Source of the DNA: Erigeron canadensis
Lineage: Eukaryota > Streptophyta > Magnoliopsida > Asterales > Asteraceae
Length of the DNA: 64,000 bases
Assembly (NCBI RefSeq): GCF_010389155.1
Contig: NC_057764.1
Coordinates: 5,146,001 to 5,210,000 of the forward strand
Direction: 5' to 3'
Below, piece by piece: positions 22,618 to 35,081 of this stretch. Each line of letters begins with the position of its first letter. The first letter of the stretch is position 1. The translations under genes were made by a program, and so were the position numbers. The notes under the pieces are model-generated. The model saw only the letters and a list, made by a program, of their open reading frames with translations. It was not told the origin of the DNA and did not search any database.

Positions 22618-22980
22618 TATGTAATTCTTTGATGAAAACAACTCGAATCAATATTATGATAATCACCCAGATCGAAGTGATGAATTTGACGGTTTAGATT
22701 TTGAGCTAGACTGCAACTCTGAAGCATTCTATACAGCCGAGGTATAATGTATATGATTTTGTTGTTCTGTTGTTCCATAAATAACTTTTGTGAATAATTT
22801 GATATTTTATTTATCTTTACTATTTCAGACGTTTGACTCACGTGAGGCACTTACAATTTGGGCGCAAAGAAGAGGATGTGAGCTCAGTTTCATGATAGTG
22901 AAGCGCAGATCTAATAAAACATCTGATAAGTGGTGTAGTTTGGGAAGTCTCGCTTGTTTGTCATCATGGGGGAACATCTA
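22618..22980 (+). pseudogene. FAR1-related / MULE-derived protein N-terminal remnant
   Basis: The reading NFDENNSNQYYDNHPDRSDE leads to a GT splice donor near 22741 and an acceptor ATTTCAG near 22828. It continues TFDSREALTIWAQRRGCELS and FMIVKRRSNKTSDKW. This resembles the FDSREELLxWARxxAFxxGFVIVxxRS start of plant FAR1-related and MULE transposase-like proteins. The frame ends at 22981 with no zinc-finger or transposase region, so it is a fragment. Confidence 0.5.
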
Positions 22981-24364
22981 ATAATATGGGAAACAAAAAC
23001 AAAGATACAGGCTCCAGAAACCACGAATTCCAAACAATGTATAGCCATAGACTCACCGCCGAAAAATCCCCAGCTGCCGGAAAAAGTCTCATGGCCGAAA
23101 AAACCTTTCATTCACCACTTCCACTACCAATAACTCCACCACAACAGGATCCCCGCCACCATGGTCATTGTCGGCGACCGGTTGAAAGGTTTTTTAAACC
23201 ATTGTGTTATATTGAATGTATATTGTTAGTGTATAACTTATTAGTGAAATTCTGTTAGTGATAATTCTTATGGTAATGTTTTGTTAGTTTGAATAGTTTA
23301 TGTGTATAATTAATTTTTAGGTCTAATTCACCCATTTCTAATATATGTTAACACTTTTAATACTACATGTTATTGGCTTTCTTTATTTTTTAAGAAAATA
23401 AAAACTGACATAAATAAACAAAAAAGATATATAATAAATAAAAATAGTAAAATATACATACTTGAATATCGTTGCTAAAGACACATCGGAATGGTCGTCT
23501 GAAAAGTGTTGCCGGAAAAGCCACTTACCTAATGAAAAGATATATGAAGGTTATTTTTGTTTAATAAAAACAAACTGGTAATGGGGTTTCAGGTTTGATA
23601 AAGGGGATAGTAAAGAATCGGTTGGTGGTATATTAATTATAAATTGTTTTAATCGAGGAATCCTTTAGCAGCGATAAACAGCTAAAGGTATGGGTCAAAG
23701 TCAAAAGTTCAACAAAAGTACCTGTCGGATTTGTGGTTTCGTACAATAGCTTTAACAGAGATATCGTTGCTAAAGGAGGGGTGGTCAGAATAGCATATAT
23801 AAATGGTAAGAATATAATCCTCGTATAACAATGCCCTGCATCTTTATTGAAGCAGAATCATCTCGAGAGTATAGGGCTATCTTTAAAAAGAGGATAAAGT
23901 CAACCCTCTGCGAGTGATCCCATTAAAATCACTTGCACAGCTAGGAGCGGTCCTACCCAATGGCAGAACCACTGCCAAGTTGGTGGTTGACCTACCCTTC
24001 TATATTTTTGTTGGTATACCTTATTTTTTATGAATGATTCAGTCACTACAAATAATATTGCAATTATGCACACTCTTGGTTAACGTGGATAAATTTACAA
24101 TTTGTTCTCCTTCTTATGTGTGTAAAATTATGTTCAACTAAAGGTTTAGACATTTATCCACATTAAAAATTGTGGTATTCTAAAAGTCTACACTTTTTGG
24201 TGCGTTCATATTAAACTTTTCACACCACATTTGTCCACATTACACTTAGTTAGTGTGAACAAATTTAATGATTCAACTTTATTTAACTGATAAGCAAATT
24301 ATATACAAGAGAAAATATTTATTTAAACCAATATTTATATAGGTTCAAGGTAATTATAAAACAA
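22981..24364. other. Unassigned repeat-rich DNA
   Basis: A 90-residue Pro/Arg-rich open frame (22986-23258) has no recognisable domain. ATCGTTGCTAAAG occurs at about 23468 and 23762 and TTTAGCAGCGATAA at about 23665, subterminal-like words that may belong to the same CACTA group as the end at 24365. Confidence 0.4.
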
Positions 24365-24720
24365 CACTACAAGAAAACTGCCATTTAGAGACAAATTTAG
24401 CGACATACTATTCAAAGTCGCTATTTTGTGACATAAATAGAGACTCGGCTAGCGACACCCTTTTTGTCGTTGTCTCAACTTAAGTTGAAAACCGAGTCGC
24501 AAAGTGTAACTAGTTTATAAAGTCGCAAGTATTGTAGCAAATTAAGTCGCTATTTTGCGTCGTCCTTTATCATGTGGCTAACGCAATCGCTAATATTGCG
24601 ACTTGATAATAAACAACGCTAATGGTGTCATTAATTTGCGTCTTCTCATAAATCAGTCGCTAATGATGTAGCTCGTTTTCTAGCGTTTTGTTTGTTACTA
24701 AAACTATATTTAATTAGTGA
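24365..24720 (+). mobile_element. CACTA transposon left end
   Basis: Begins CACTACAAGAAAACTGCC, the standard plant CACTA terminus. It is followed by about 300 bp of repeated subterminal words of the AAGTCGCTATTTTG / TTAGCGAC / AATCGCTAATATTGCGAC kind in both orientations. No matching TTTTCTTGTAGTG right end was found before the next duplicated segment (about 25200), so it is a truncated or solo end. 24721-25200 is AT-rich with nothing recognised. Confidence 0.7.
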
Positions 24721-25560
24721 TGTCAACCGATATATTTTTCTATTTTTATGTATAGTGTTTAATGATAATCAATAAAATTTAGATCATCATAATAATAATA
24801 ATTATTATAAAAATATTCGAACACAAACTTAATTCATTTTAAAGCTCATTTGCTTAAATAAATAAATATTATATAAATTTGAGCATATGTACACTAATAC
24901 TTGCAAGTATTAAAGTAAAAAAAAAAAAATTAACAATACGTTTTTCTTCACTAAAAATTATCTTGCATCATGAAAATAATCGTGCATCTATATATATATC
25001 TATGCTTCGCGAGTCTTCGTGCATCAATTTTATCATGATTTAATGATCAATACTTTGTCTTATTTGTTTAACTTTAATACTTTCTTGATACAATAACCAA
25101 CCTCTATTTATATATAATGGAAGAAATAGATACGTTAGGTGGTGGAAAACAATATGCATGCTGTCTAAAACCGGTAGTACTCTCAATGTAAGTACAATCT
25201 TTACATGATTGATAGGTATTTCCACTGCCGGCTACCCAACGTGACCTAATCTCAACAGCAAAAGGCATTACACATAGGAAGAACCTGACATTGCCATTGC
25301 AGTGATCTGGATGAACCCGACACTTTTAGTGCTGCGCGCTTTTATAAATTTTTACGGAGAAACTTAATTTGCAAAAGCCAGGACAAATATACCCATTTTT
25401 GGAAGAAAAAAAAATTCCCTAATTTGTCCTATTGGACAAAAATAGAATTTAAGTTCCATAAATCAAAATTGTCTATCAGGCCCGACAGCCCAGTACGAAT
25501 TAATTTCTCAGCCCAATAAACTACGAGTATAACCTAAGTAGTTAACAAACCCGACATCAA

Positions 25561-26830
25561 AGGAATCCATGACATTGCCGCAATTTGTATGGTATTATCC
25601 TCATGAAAGGAATCAGGAGTCTTTACACATTTACAGCACGCATGGATTTGGTTATGATCCAGTTTCGGATGATTACAAGGTTATTTCCCTCACTTATTTT
25701 GATTATGATTACAAGGTTATTACCACCACTCGTTTGGCTATCTATAGCATTAGAAGGAATACTTGGAGACAAACTATCATTGATAGTAGTCCGTTGACTG
25801 TCGTTGGTCGCCTCCTGCTGTTTATTTTAAAGGTATCTTCATTGGGTTGGTAGGAAGAAAGATACTAAGATGGATACTGAATATTTAATTGTTGCTTTTA
25901 GTTTAGTAGATGAGTGTTTTAGTGAAGTCCCATCACCCAATTTATGTAATAATGCAACAATCACGTCTAGATTTGATAGCAGGCTTGTTGTCATTCGTGG
26001 AAAGCTTGCCATTTATAAGCATTTTGAGGTTTGGTTAATGAACTGGTATGGTGTAAAAGAATCTTGGACTAAGGTTCCACTCGGTAAACTTAGGAATGAA
26101 CTTAGCTTAGGGAATTCAGTAATTTTTGATGACAATGGCAAAATTCGGGTGGCTAACAGAGGTCAAACAATGCTGATATATGATTTTGAGAAAGGAACTT
26201 TTAGCAAAGATGTTTATTTTTGGAGTTGGCAATTTCAGCTTGTTGGTAGTTATGTTGAAAGTCTTGTTTCACTAAGTAGAAAGGATACAACCGGATGCAA
26301 AAAAATTCCTTGACAGTTTAACAAAGGGATTAGTTTCCTGGAATATAACTATCTTTGACCGAATATCTATAGTAGGAAAAAACTAAAGTTATGTGTATTG
26401 TATGTAAGCAACTTGAAAAAATGTTTATTGTATGTTCGAAAACATACGTGGCAACCATATACAGGTGCCACTTGTCAGATTTTAATTGGTTGAAACGAAA
26501 TTCTTACATACAATAAACATTATTTCAAAGTTGTTTACATACAATATACACAACTTTAGTTATTTCCTATTATAGACATTCGTTCAAAGTTTCTTACATT
26601 CGAGGAAACTAATCCCTTTAACAAATAGACAAAATGTAGGCTCAAAAACTAGTGAAGCTGCTTTAGCAGAAAACTTAAACCCAATTTGCCATTATTTTTG
26701 CAACAAATTCCTACGGTTAGCTAAGATCTTTAATGATAAAAAGGCGAGCTTAAGAAAGAAGGGACACACAGAAGGAAAAGCCAAAGGTAATGTCACTTTT
26801 CAAGACTTCTTGCACGATATAAACCAATGA
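25561..26830 (+). pseudogene. F-box gene copy F3, 5'-deleted and MITE-interrupted
   Basis: The upstream region is joined directly to GGAATCCATGACATTGCC, so the F-box and about 300 bp of coding sequence are missing. Homology to F1 then runs through the F-box-associated region: GFGYDPVSDDYKVI (about 25643-25685), a frameshift near 25795, then LIVAFSLVDECFSEVPSPNL and KLAIYKHFEVWLMNWYGVKE to 26313. A MITE sits at 26326-26616. The tail is shortened: the basic stretch jumps from KAKG to NVTFQDFLHDINQ, losing about 80 residues present in F1, with AAGG at both edges of the deletion. Stop at 26828-26830. Confidence 0.85.
26326..26616. mobile_element. MULE-type MITE, copy 2 (291 bp)
   Basis: Ends GGGATTAG/CTAATCCC with a perfect 9-bp duplication TTTAACAAA (26317-26325, 26617-26625). 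The unoccupied site CTTTAACAAATAGAC is present in F1 (about 3909) and F2 (about 18534), so the insertion postdates the F-box duplications. Inverted relative to copy 1. Confidence 0.95.
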
Positions 26831-26854
26831 ACGTGAACTACAACTATGCATGTC

Positions 26855-26940
26855 TGGTAATTCCACGATGGTTCTACATCGCATTGGTGCTGCATCCGTC
26901 ATCATGATTTGCGTTATTACCTCAGGCTTTCACATTTTTG
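26855..26940 (+). pseudogene. Pyruvate kinase last exon, copy I
   Basis: STMVLHRIGAASVIMICVIT follows the F3 stop by about 25 bp and runs into the PK 3' flank (to about 27240). Confidence 0.85.
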
Positions 26941-27257
26941 TATTTTTTTTTATATTTTTTTTGATGTTTCATGCAGTTTTGTTTACGTATGTATGGGGAT
27001 ATATATTTCAGCCACACTTCCGTTTTGATTTATTCTGTTCGACTATACTCGGGTAATGATATGTTTGTAAACCTTATTTGAGGCCTTGAATAATCTGAGC
27101 TTTCAGTCTTGTTTTCCAAATTAATGGAGCATCTATATTTGGGTAAATTTGGGTGTTATGTGTTTGTGCAGTTCTGCCAGAATGTTTTTTGCCCTTCTGT
27201 ACAATTTTTGACAACTCATTACACATTGGTGTAAAAGAAATAAACAATGAGACATGA

Positions 27258-28570
27258 AACAATGTGTGAGAAACTCTTAAGAGTAGGAATGAATGTTGCT
27301 AGAAATAAACAATGAGACATGAAACAATATGTTACCTGATATTTTTTCTTTGGTCTCATAAATCTTTTTTCGAAGTTGAAAGGATCAGAATTATGCATAA
27401 ATATTGCAAGATTTAGATTGATTTTATGTTTCGGTAGCTTTTGACCAATAAATGGGTAGCATCTTTCATAAGTTTTGACCAAAAAACCTTGACTTTCATA
27501 AATTTTGACCCAGAAATAGGTAACCAAGTGATGATTTGAAGGACCTGACAACCGAAGAATCGTCTACTTTGGCCATGTTGACTTCTTCAACATGTTACAA
27601 CTTACCGGTTCGACATTTTAGCAGTTTCCTGCTTGTGCAAATAAAGCGGAACTAAAAGTCATGCCCAAACTCTTTTCTATATGAATTTCCCAAAATTGTC
27701 AATCTGTTTGAACTAGTAAGTGAAGACTTGAAATAGTTAAAGAAGGTTTTCTGAAGGATGAGAAATTGATTAAACTGAAAGAAGGTCGAGAGATCACCAT
27801 AATCTAACCGTCCTGGCAATTCCATTCTCAGTGCAATGGGACCATAATGCTAACCGTCCTGTCATGCGACCCAAGCTCTGGGAGTGTAAGATGTCGGTGT
27901 GAAAAAACAGCCATATTAGGTGATTGGAAAAAATTGTTAATCTTCCAGGTATTGTGATTGATCTTCCCACACTCATGGAAAAGGAGAAAGAAGATATTCT
28001 GGGATGGGGTCAGGTCTTTTCAATGTACGAGGTCCTTTGCCCTTACACACATATACCGTTAATGTCAAAGGTATGGACTTTCCTCCATTGTTTTTTCATG
28101 AACCACTACAGATTGCACTGCATTACTGCTTGTTATGCATCAGTAGAGATGGTATAATCAAGGTCGGGTTGAGTATTGGCTCAAAGGGACTACTGAACAT
28201 TGTTAATTAAGGGTGAAATGGGTTGGTTGGATGACCCAAAACAGCTCTTCATGAAATCAATGGTTTAGGAGGTTTTTGGCATTAAAACTACAGTATCAGT
28301 GACTTGCAGCTCGTTTGACCATTTGGAAACCCATTTCGGTTGGTCCATCATTAAAATTTTCCAAAGTTTCCATCTCTACGCCTCATATATGTAACTAAAC
28401 GCATGAAGATCTCACTATTTATCTTTTACTGTCCCTGAATTAAAACATATTCTTTTTTGTCAGTTAAATACGTACCCGAATAAAATAGTTTCGTGACATA
28501 CTTGTACTTATGATTACATCGCATTGGTGCTGCCTCTGTCATCAAGATTTGTGTTGTTACCTGAGCCGGT
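27258..28570 (+). pseudogene. Pyruvate kinase pseudogene, copy J
   Basis: N-terminal exon: MCEKLLRVGMNVAR (27262-27303). Then an intron-like stretch; middle exon GFLKDEKLIKLKEGREI (from about 27747), MLTVLSCDPSSG and CRCEKTAIL; then LPGIVIDLPTLMEKEKEDIL (27938-28000), GWGQ and PLMSKV (to about 28070). The last exon HRIGAASVIKICVVT is at 28517-28562. The catalytic ARGDLG to C-domain part is missing. The 3' flank repeat continues to about 28830. Confidence 0.87.
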
Positions 28571-28830
28571 TATGCATTTGTCTAAGCTTTATATATATTG
28601 ATATTTCATATGCTTTTGTTTATGTATGTATTGGGATAAGGATACGTTGGCAAACGTTATTTGAGACCTTGAGCAATCTCTGTTTTCAGTTTTTTTTTTT
28701 CCAAGCAAATGGAACATCTGTAAATCTGGGTGCTTTGTGTTTGTGCAGGTGTGCTGTTTTCTTTTTCTATCCTTCCACAATTTTTGCAAGTTTCATGGAA
28801 TTATGAACACCAATTTTATGTAAGTTGGAG

Positions 28831-30547
28831 ATGAAAAAGTAGAAGATCTTTAAATCACTAATTTTTAAATCACTAATCTATCACATGGCTTTGTCTGGCA
28901 GCCAAAGCATGTAAGCATATATAGAATTATTTCACCTACTCATATAAGATTTAGAGAGATTCTTTTATGGCCTACCATGTTCAGTTTGAGACAATGAAGT
29001 CCAGACTCCTGATGACCATGTCATATTGCACTGCTGCATATGTACCCAAGTTTTTAAATAAACACATGCGATTATTTGTGCTAAATTATTATATCTACAA
29101 ATGAGTCTTTAATTAAGTTATTAAAAATTTAAATCTTATGCATTTTGGCCAATAAGCTTGCTAGTTCATTTGGGAAAGACAGATGGAAAATGTTAAAATA
29201 TCAGTCTCATCTAACATTTTAAGAAAAAGATATAGCATAAACATGTCACATACTTCTAAGGCCAAAAGTGTTTTGTTCCGATAAATATATATCTCCAATG
29301 TTTCTATGGGCAAGATCGGTACCAATTCCTGTAACCCAAATATGAAAACCGAATACGGTACCAAAAATTGGTATACTGGTACCGGTTCTTGAAATGGCAT
29401 TTTCAGTACCTAATAGACTAGCCTTGATTGCATTACCATTTTCCGGTTTTCTACTTTCAAGGAAATATTGGCAGGCTTAGACAAGGTAGATGAAGATTAC
29501 ATATCTATGAAATGAGCAAATTATGAATATTATTGCAAATCACTAATGCCATTAGCATTGAACTAAACCGTAATAGACATTTAAATTTGATATCGTTACA
29601 TAGAGAATATATGGGCGCACCAACAATACCGAAAAGTAACAATAATAATTCTATGTGGCCATATTTGGAAAAGACTTGAGATAAACTGATATTCATCCAT
29701 GCGATGAAAGATAAGCATTAGTAACAGTTTTATCCAATAAACACTACACATTAGACAAGCTGGAAAGCTTTGTTTTCATATGACATTGTCTTTTAACACT
29801 CCACTCAATAAAGCTTAGAGTGTTGGCATCACTCCACTCGCCAAACTTCATCACTCCACTAGCCAAACTTCCATTTTTTCACTCCAACCAATCATATTAT
29901 GTTACTTCATCCATTTCTCACTCATACCGCATTTCACTCTTTTGATGGCAACAAGAAGGTCCCTCATTGATACATTCTTTTCACTCGAGCCATTCCTAAG
30001 ATTGCAAGTTTTAAATTATTTAAACTACACTTTTAGAAAAAATTTAACTTTCTAGAAAAATGTTATAAGTGTTATATTAACATAATAAATATGTTATTGT
30101 ATTTCCAAAAGCATAAGGGTATCCAATCTCACAAGTCCTTTGATTTTCTTTTCTGTCAACCTAGTCATCAAATCCCTAACATATAATCTTAATTTTATTT
30201 AACTAGAGGCATACTCGTGCAATTCATCCATGGTGGTGATAACGACATAAAAAATTGATGTGAAAGTGGATAGCGTAGGCATTTTATAGGAGTTAAGACA
30301 TTGATGGAGTAAATACATAAGGATAAAATAGATATTTTATATGTAGATGTTAAAAATAGTTAATAAAGATTGAATATGTTGTGTATATAATGCATATAAT
30401 ATTATGTAGGACAAAAATATATTGTATAAAAATCACCTCCAATAAATATATTGTGTATCTAATAAAGACACGCAGGGTCACTAATCTCAAATTTTGATGT
30501 AAAAAGGAAAGTAGGCATGGGATATGGTAATCATTAATTAATTCTTC
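28831..30547. other. Intergenic, no gene seen
   Basis: AT-rich. A stretch at 29815-29960 repeats ACTCCACT / GCCAAACTTC words and could be a MITE end. 29320-29410 is rich in GGTACC words. Only short open frames. Confidence 0.45.
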
Positions 30548-30556
30548 ATAATCTTA

Positions 30557-30800
30557 GAACGAATTGCATTTTTGGTCCCTGTGTTATCCACCCTTTTACA
30601 AGTTTGATACAAAAAAGTGAAAAGTCGTGAAACCCATCCCTGTGTTATCACACATGTTGCGTTCGTGGTCCAACAGTAACGTGCCGTTTGAAAATAGCCG
30701 TTAACCCACCCATGTGTGTGTCACATGCGGGGTACTTGAGTCATTTACACCTCCCACCCCTATATATACTTGATTTCAACCCCAAGTTCATTCCAATCGA
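30557..30800 (+). repeat. MULE left terminal inverted repeat
   Basis: Matches the complement of 35082-35325 over its whole length with scattered differences. Both arms share words such as GTGTTATCACACATGT and GTTCGTGGTCCAACAGTAAC and contain a TATATATA run that could serve as a promoter for the gene reading inward. Confidence 0.9.
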
Positions 30801-30872
30801 TATACATAAAAAACCTTAATTTATAAAATCCCCAAGTTACGACATAACCAAGAAATACTTCCAAATTAATCG

Positions 30873-31148
30873 ATGGTTCTTTGTAGATGAGGTCATCCTT
30901 CTACGATTCATACCTCATGGATTGAGAATAACCCAGGAAGGCGCTTCTATTGCGGTTCAAGACATGGATTTATTAGTTGGCATGATCCACCTATGTGTAG
31001 AAGATCAGTGGAAATCATCCCCGAGCTGTTGAGATCAATGAATAGGTTTGAGGAGTCTTCCAGAGCTTTTGAAATTCAAGCAAGAAGATACAAGAAGTTT
31101 TTAGTAATAAGTTGGATATCATTTGTTGTTTATGTGTATTTTAGATGA
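30873..31148 (+). pseudogene. GRF-type zinc-finger accessory gene of the MULE
   Basis: A 91-codon frame from ATG 30873 with one internal TGA at codon 6 (30888-30890). It reads MVLCR, stop, GHPSTIHTSWIENNPGRRFY, then FISWHDPPMCRRS. Plant GRF zinc fingers have a CxCG start, NPGRRFxxC and FxWxD; here the second zinc cysteine is the TGA, and the residue after RRFY is CG rather than GC. A helical tail (ELLRSMNRFEESSRAFEIQA) follows. It is convergent with the transposase. The single stop suggests fairly recent loss. Confidence 0.75.
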
Positions 31149-31702
31149 AATTAGGTTCTTTTTTTAGGAAGCTAAAATTGTAATGTGTGTACACATTCAG
31201 TTTTCTATATATAAAATTTGATACTTTTGTTCAATTTTATACATTAGTTTGTAAATTAGTACTTTTATTCCATGTTTAATTAAAAAAAACTATGAAAGTA
31301 ATTGTTGACTAATTAAAGTCAAGCATACAAACATTCAGAAGCAGCTTCAAAGGAAATAGGAATTTTGACAATGAGAGTTAAAATTCCATGAGAGTCAAAA
31401 AACCTGTCAAACTAATTATTGACTATTTATAGTCAAACTTTACTAACATTGACAATGAGAGTCAAAATTCCAGAAAACATTACCAAAATTGTGTCACATT
31501 CAGTGGCACTCATACATTCAATTAAGTTGCATTTTAGTGTTTTAGTACACACATACATTTAGTCGAAATAGGAAATAGGAAACAAACCAAAGACGGCGGA
31601 ATTTCCCATTTTCTAATGCAATACGTCAAAGCTTAGGGAGATCAAATACTTAGTCTTAAGTACACACCAAATAAGTTCAAACAAAAGCATGAAAATACTA
31701 AA

Positions 31703-34619
31703 TCACTTAGCAGTTTTCTTCATTGCAGTCTTCTTGACTGCAGTCTTTCTTCCAGCATTTGAACCAGCAGATTTTGAAGTCGAACCTTGTTGAGTTGGTC
31801 TCTTTGGACATGTTCTTTTGTTGTGTCCATCTTGCTTGCAATTTCCACATTTAGTCAAAGTAGCAGCCCTGGTGAGTTTACCCTCTTTAACCAACTGAAT
31901 CTCAACTTGACTTCTTCTCTTCTTCTTAGGTCTCCCAATTGAAACCTTCTGCTTTGGTGGAAGAATTATGATGGGACTCTCAAACTTTGGCCAGTGTACC
32001 CTTCCCTTTGTAGGTCTAATTGTGAAACTGTACATAGTTCTCCAATTGGCAAGATAGTAAACAGGATGTACATAAGACTTAGGAATGCCACATTGCATGC
32101 CATTAGCCCCCATGTCATTGAATGTAGCCACATCATGTTTACATGGCATGCCAGATAACTCTCATTTTCTACATGTACATGACCTTTCAATCATATCCAC
32201 TACATGTTGATCTTGCCATAGACCAGCAACTTGAAACTTAGTACCACCATTAAAGAGGATCCTGTATCTTTCCGCCTCCTTCTTTATCAACTCAAACATT
32301 GCAGCTGCATTGGGTAATGGACCAGCAACATTGTCAATCATCTTTTGTACCTTAGCATGTCTCTTCATCAAGTACTCCCTCACATACTCTAAACACATGA
32401 TTATAGGTTTTTCCCTACCATCTACTAGTTTACCATTCACAATCTCACACATATTGCTCACAAGTACATCACAATGAGATCTCCCTGTTATTAGATAAAA
32501 TAACACTTATAATTGAGACTGACACAAATCTATTGTAATTATTGGATAAAATAACACTTGTAATTAAAATTGATACATTTCTTACCAGAAAAATGCGACC
32601 TAGCCCAGTGTCTTGGTGGTATTGCCTTTAACCAATCATATGCAGAACTATTGTCTACCTATAAATCTTCCATGAATTTGATAAACTCTAGAACTGTTGT
32701 TGCAGTCGCACACTTTCAGAGAAAGTCTTTGTAAACTTGTCCCCTGTATGTCGGCTTCATGTTCTCATATATGTGTTTCAAGCAGTTATGGGAATAGTTC
32801 TGCAATGTCTGGAATTATTCCTTAAAAACAAACAATGTACACTAATTTATCAAAACGGAAGTAATTAGACATGTAATTTATGAAAAAAGAAGTAAAGTTT
32901 GTTAATTTACCTTTTGTCTGTTACTGATGAAAGTGAAATTAGACATGTGATTCAAATCAAGATCTTCTCCAAGATGCTCAAGAAACCATCTCCAATAAGC
33001 TTTATTTTCAATTTCTACTATCCCATAAGCCACTGGAAAGGTGCCATTGTTTGGATCTATTCCAACAACAAGCAATAACTGACCATTAGCCAAACCCTTC
33101 ATGAATGTCCCATCCAATCCCAGAAGATCTCTTCCACCAGTTTTAAAACCTACTTCAATGAACCCAAACAGATGTATAATCTTCTAAACACTCTAGTTGT
33201 ACTCTTTGGATTTGGTTGTGGCTCAAAATTAAGTCTACAAGTAGTGCTTGGATTGGTTGCTTGTAACTCTAAAAGATAATCTCTCAAATTTGCATATTAA
33301 CTTGTATAATCACCCATGAGTCTCTCTTTTGCCTTGATATGTGCCCTGTATATCTCGTGCTTAGAAAATCCTATCTCATACTTTTGTTGAATCTGCTCTC
33401 TGAAATGGCTTGGTTGAACCTTAGAATCTGGATGCAGCTGCTGTTGGATCTCTTTAGCCAAAAACTCTGAAGTGCATCTATTTAAAACCCTTTCTTGTAG
33501 ACATTTATGATTATCCTTAAATGTTTTGACAACCCATGTGTTAGCTGGTTTTGTGAGAGACACATGCAATCTCCAAGGGCATTTAACCTTGTCTGTTTCT
33601 TTCTCAGAGTCCTTTTCTTTTTCCTTTTGTTTTTCATTTTCTCTTTCCTTGACTTTTTCATTGACTATTTCTTTTATAGCTTTCTTGGTAAACCTAATCC
33701 TGCTGGGTGACTGGGCTGGACTATTCACATTTGCATGCCCAACATTACTTGACCCACCACCTTTACCCAATTCCTTTTCCTTTTGTCTACAGCCCAACTC
33801 TGTATTAAAAATAGGAATTGATCCCTCACATATTACAGTAAATCTTTCCCCATCATTCTTGCATACTTTTAACAATCTTCTGGTTTCAATTGAAAGCATG
33901 GTAACTAGCTCCTTAACTTCTTTCATAGTTCCAAATGCTTGCCCATGATAAAAATCAACCTTCTTTCCTGGGTTAGTATTCTGCTCCCTTCTTAATTGCT
34001 TCAAAGCTTTTGTTATAGCATCATCCCCTGACTCTGGTTCACTATCAATATTATCATAGTTCACCCTCTGAACCTCCACATCATTCACCATGCTTTCAAT
34101 TGGCTTATTCCCACATGCAACCCATTCTACATCAGCATCTACATTGTCTCTGAAATGTGTCATATCCACCTCCACCTCCTGAATAATGTGTTCATTGTCC
34201 ACAAAGTCATTGTCTTCCCCACTATCCTGCCCATGTTTTTCAGCCTCTTTAGCATCATCACTAGTACCACTACCCTGCCCACATTCTCTTTAGATTGGCA
34301 TGGTGTCATTTATAAATGCCTCACTGAAAAATTCATCATTCATACTGTCTACATTAGTACCCAATTCTTTAACTTGCCCAATACCATGTCAATCATCTTT
34401 TTCCACAGGAATAGGTACATATGCTTCATCATCATTGAACAAAGTCTTGTTACATGGTGTTTGATTCCTAATCATTTTTTTCCTAGGACTGTATGTCTTT
34501 AATGGTGTTGGATTCCTAACCTTTTTCCCTTTTTCAACATAAATTTCTAATAGCTTAAAGCTGTCAACATACTTCACTAAACATGTAACATCTTCATCAC
34601 TACTTAGGGGATATAACAT
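31703..34619 (-). pseudogene. MURA-type transposase pseudogene
   Basis: Minus-strand pieces in order. 34619-34389: N-terminal region (VKYVDSFKLLEIYVEKG). 34202-33297: acidic region, then the MuDR DNA-binding type domain (CPWRLHVSLTKPANTWVVKT, FKDNHKC). A stop and frameshift precede the catalytic domain (33117-32902, MDGTFMKGLANGQLLLVVGI, AYWRWFLEHLG). Then 32506-32162, ending in the SWIM finger start CTCRK, a TGA (32162-32164) where the family has Trp, and its completion GMPCKH. The last frame (to 31703) adds a CCHC knuckle CGNCKQDGHNKRTC and a Lys/Ala tail. The transposase is not functional. Confidence 0.88.
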
Positions 34620-35081
34620 TGGAATGTTGGTGCTTTAAAGTGATACAACATTGGAATGTTGGTGTTGTATCCTAATTCCCTATCTGGTGCTTTAAAGTGA
34701 TACAACATTGGAATGTTGGTGTTGTATCCTAACTCTTGAAGTATGGCATCTAACTCTATTACCAAAAAATAATACTAACTTTGTCGATGAAGTTTATATC
34801 AATCTAACTTTGTCGATGAAGTTTAGATGCCATTTATATCAACTACATATCCAAACAAATAATACTAACTTAAAAAATAAATAATCAAAAAATTAATAAT
34901 CAACAAAAAACTCACCATAAACTTTGTCGGTGAAGTCATGTTCACCAGTATTGCCTCAAAGATACCATGTTGTCACCACCATTTTTCTATACTTGTGATT
35001 GATTTTTTGATATATATATGGGTGTGTATATTCGAGTTTTATAAGGGTGTGTATATTAGGGATTTTATCAGCAAATTGAAT

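Noticed and set aside
33507..33948. Plus-strand ORFs rich in Ser/Phe
   Set aside because: They are the complement of the Glu/Lys-rich part of the MURA pseudogene.
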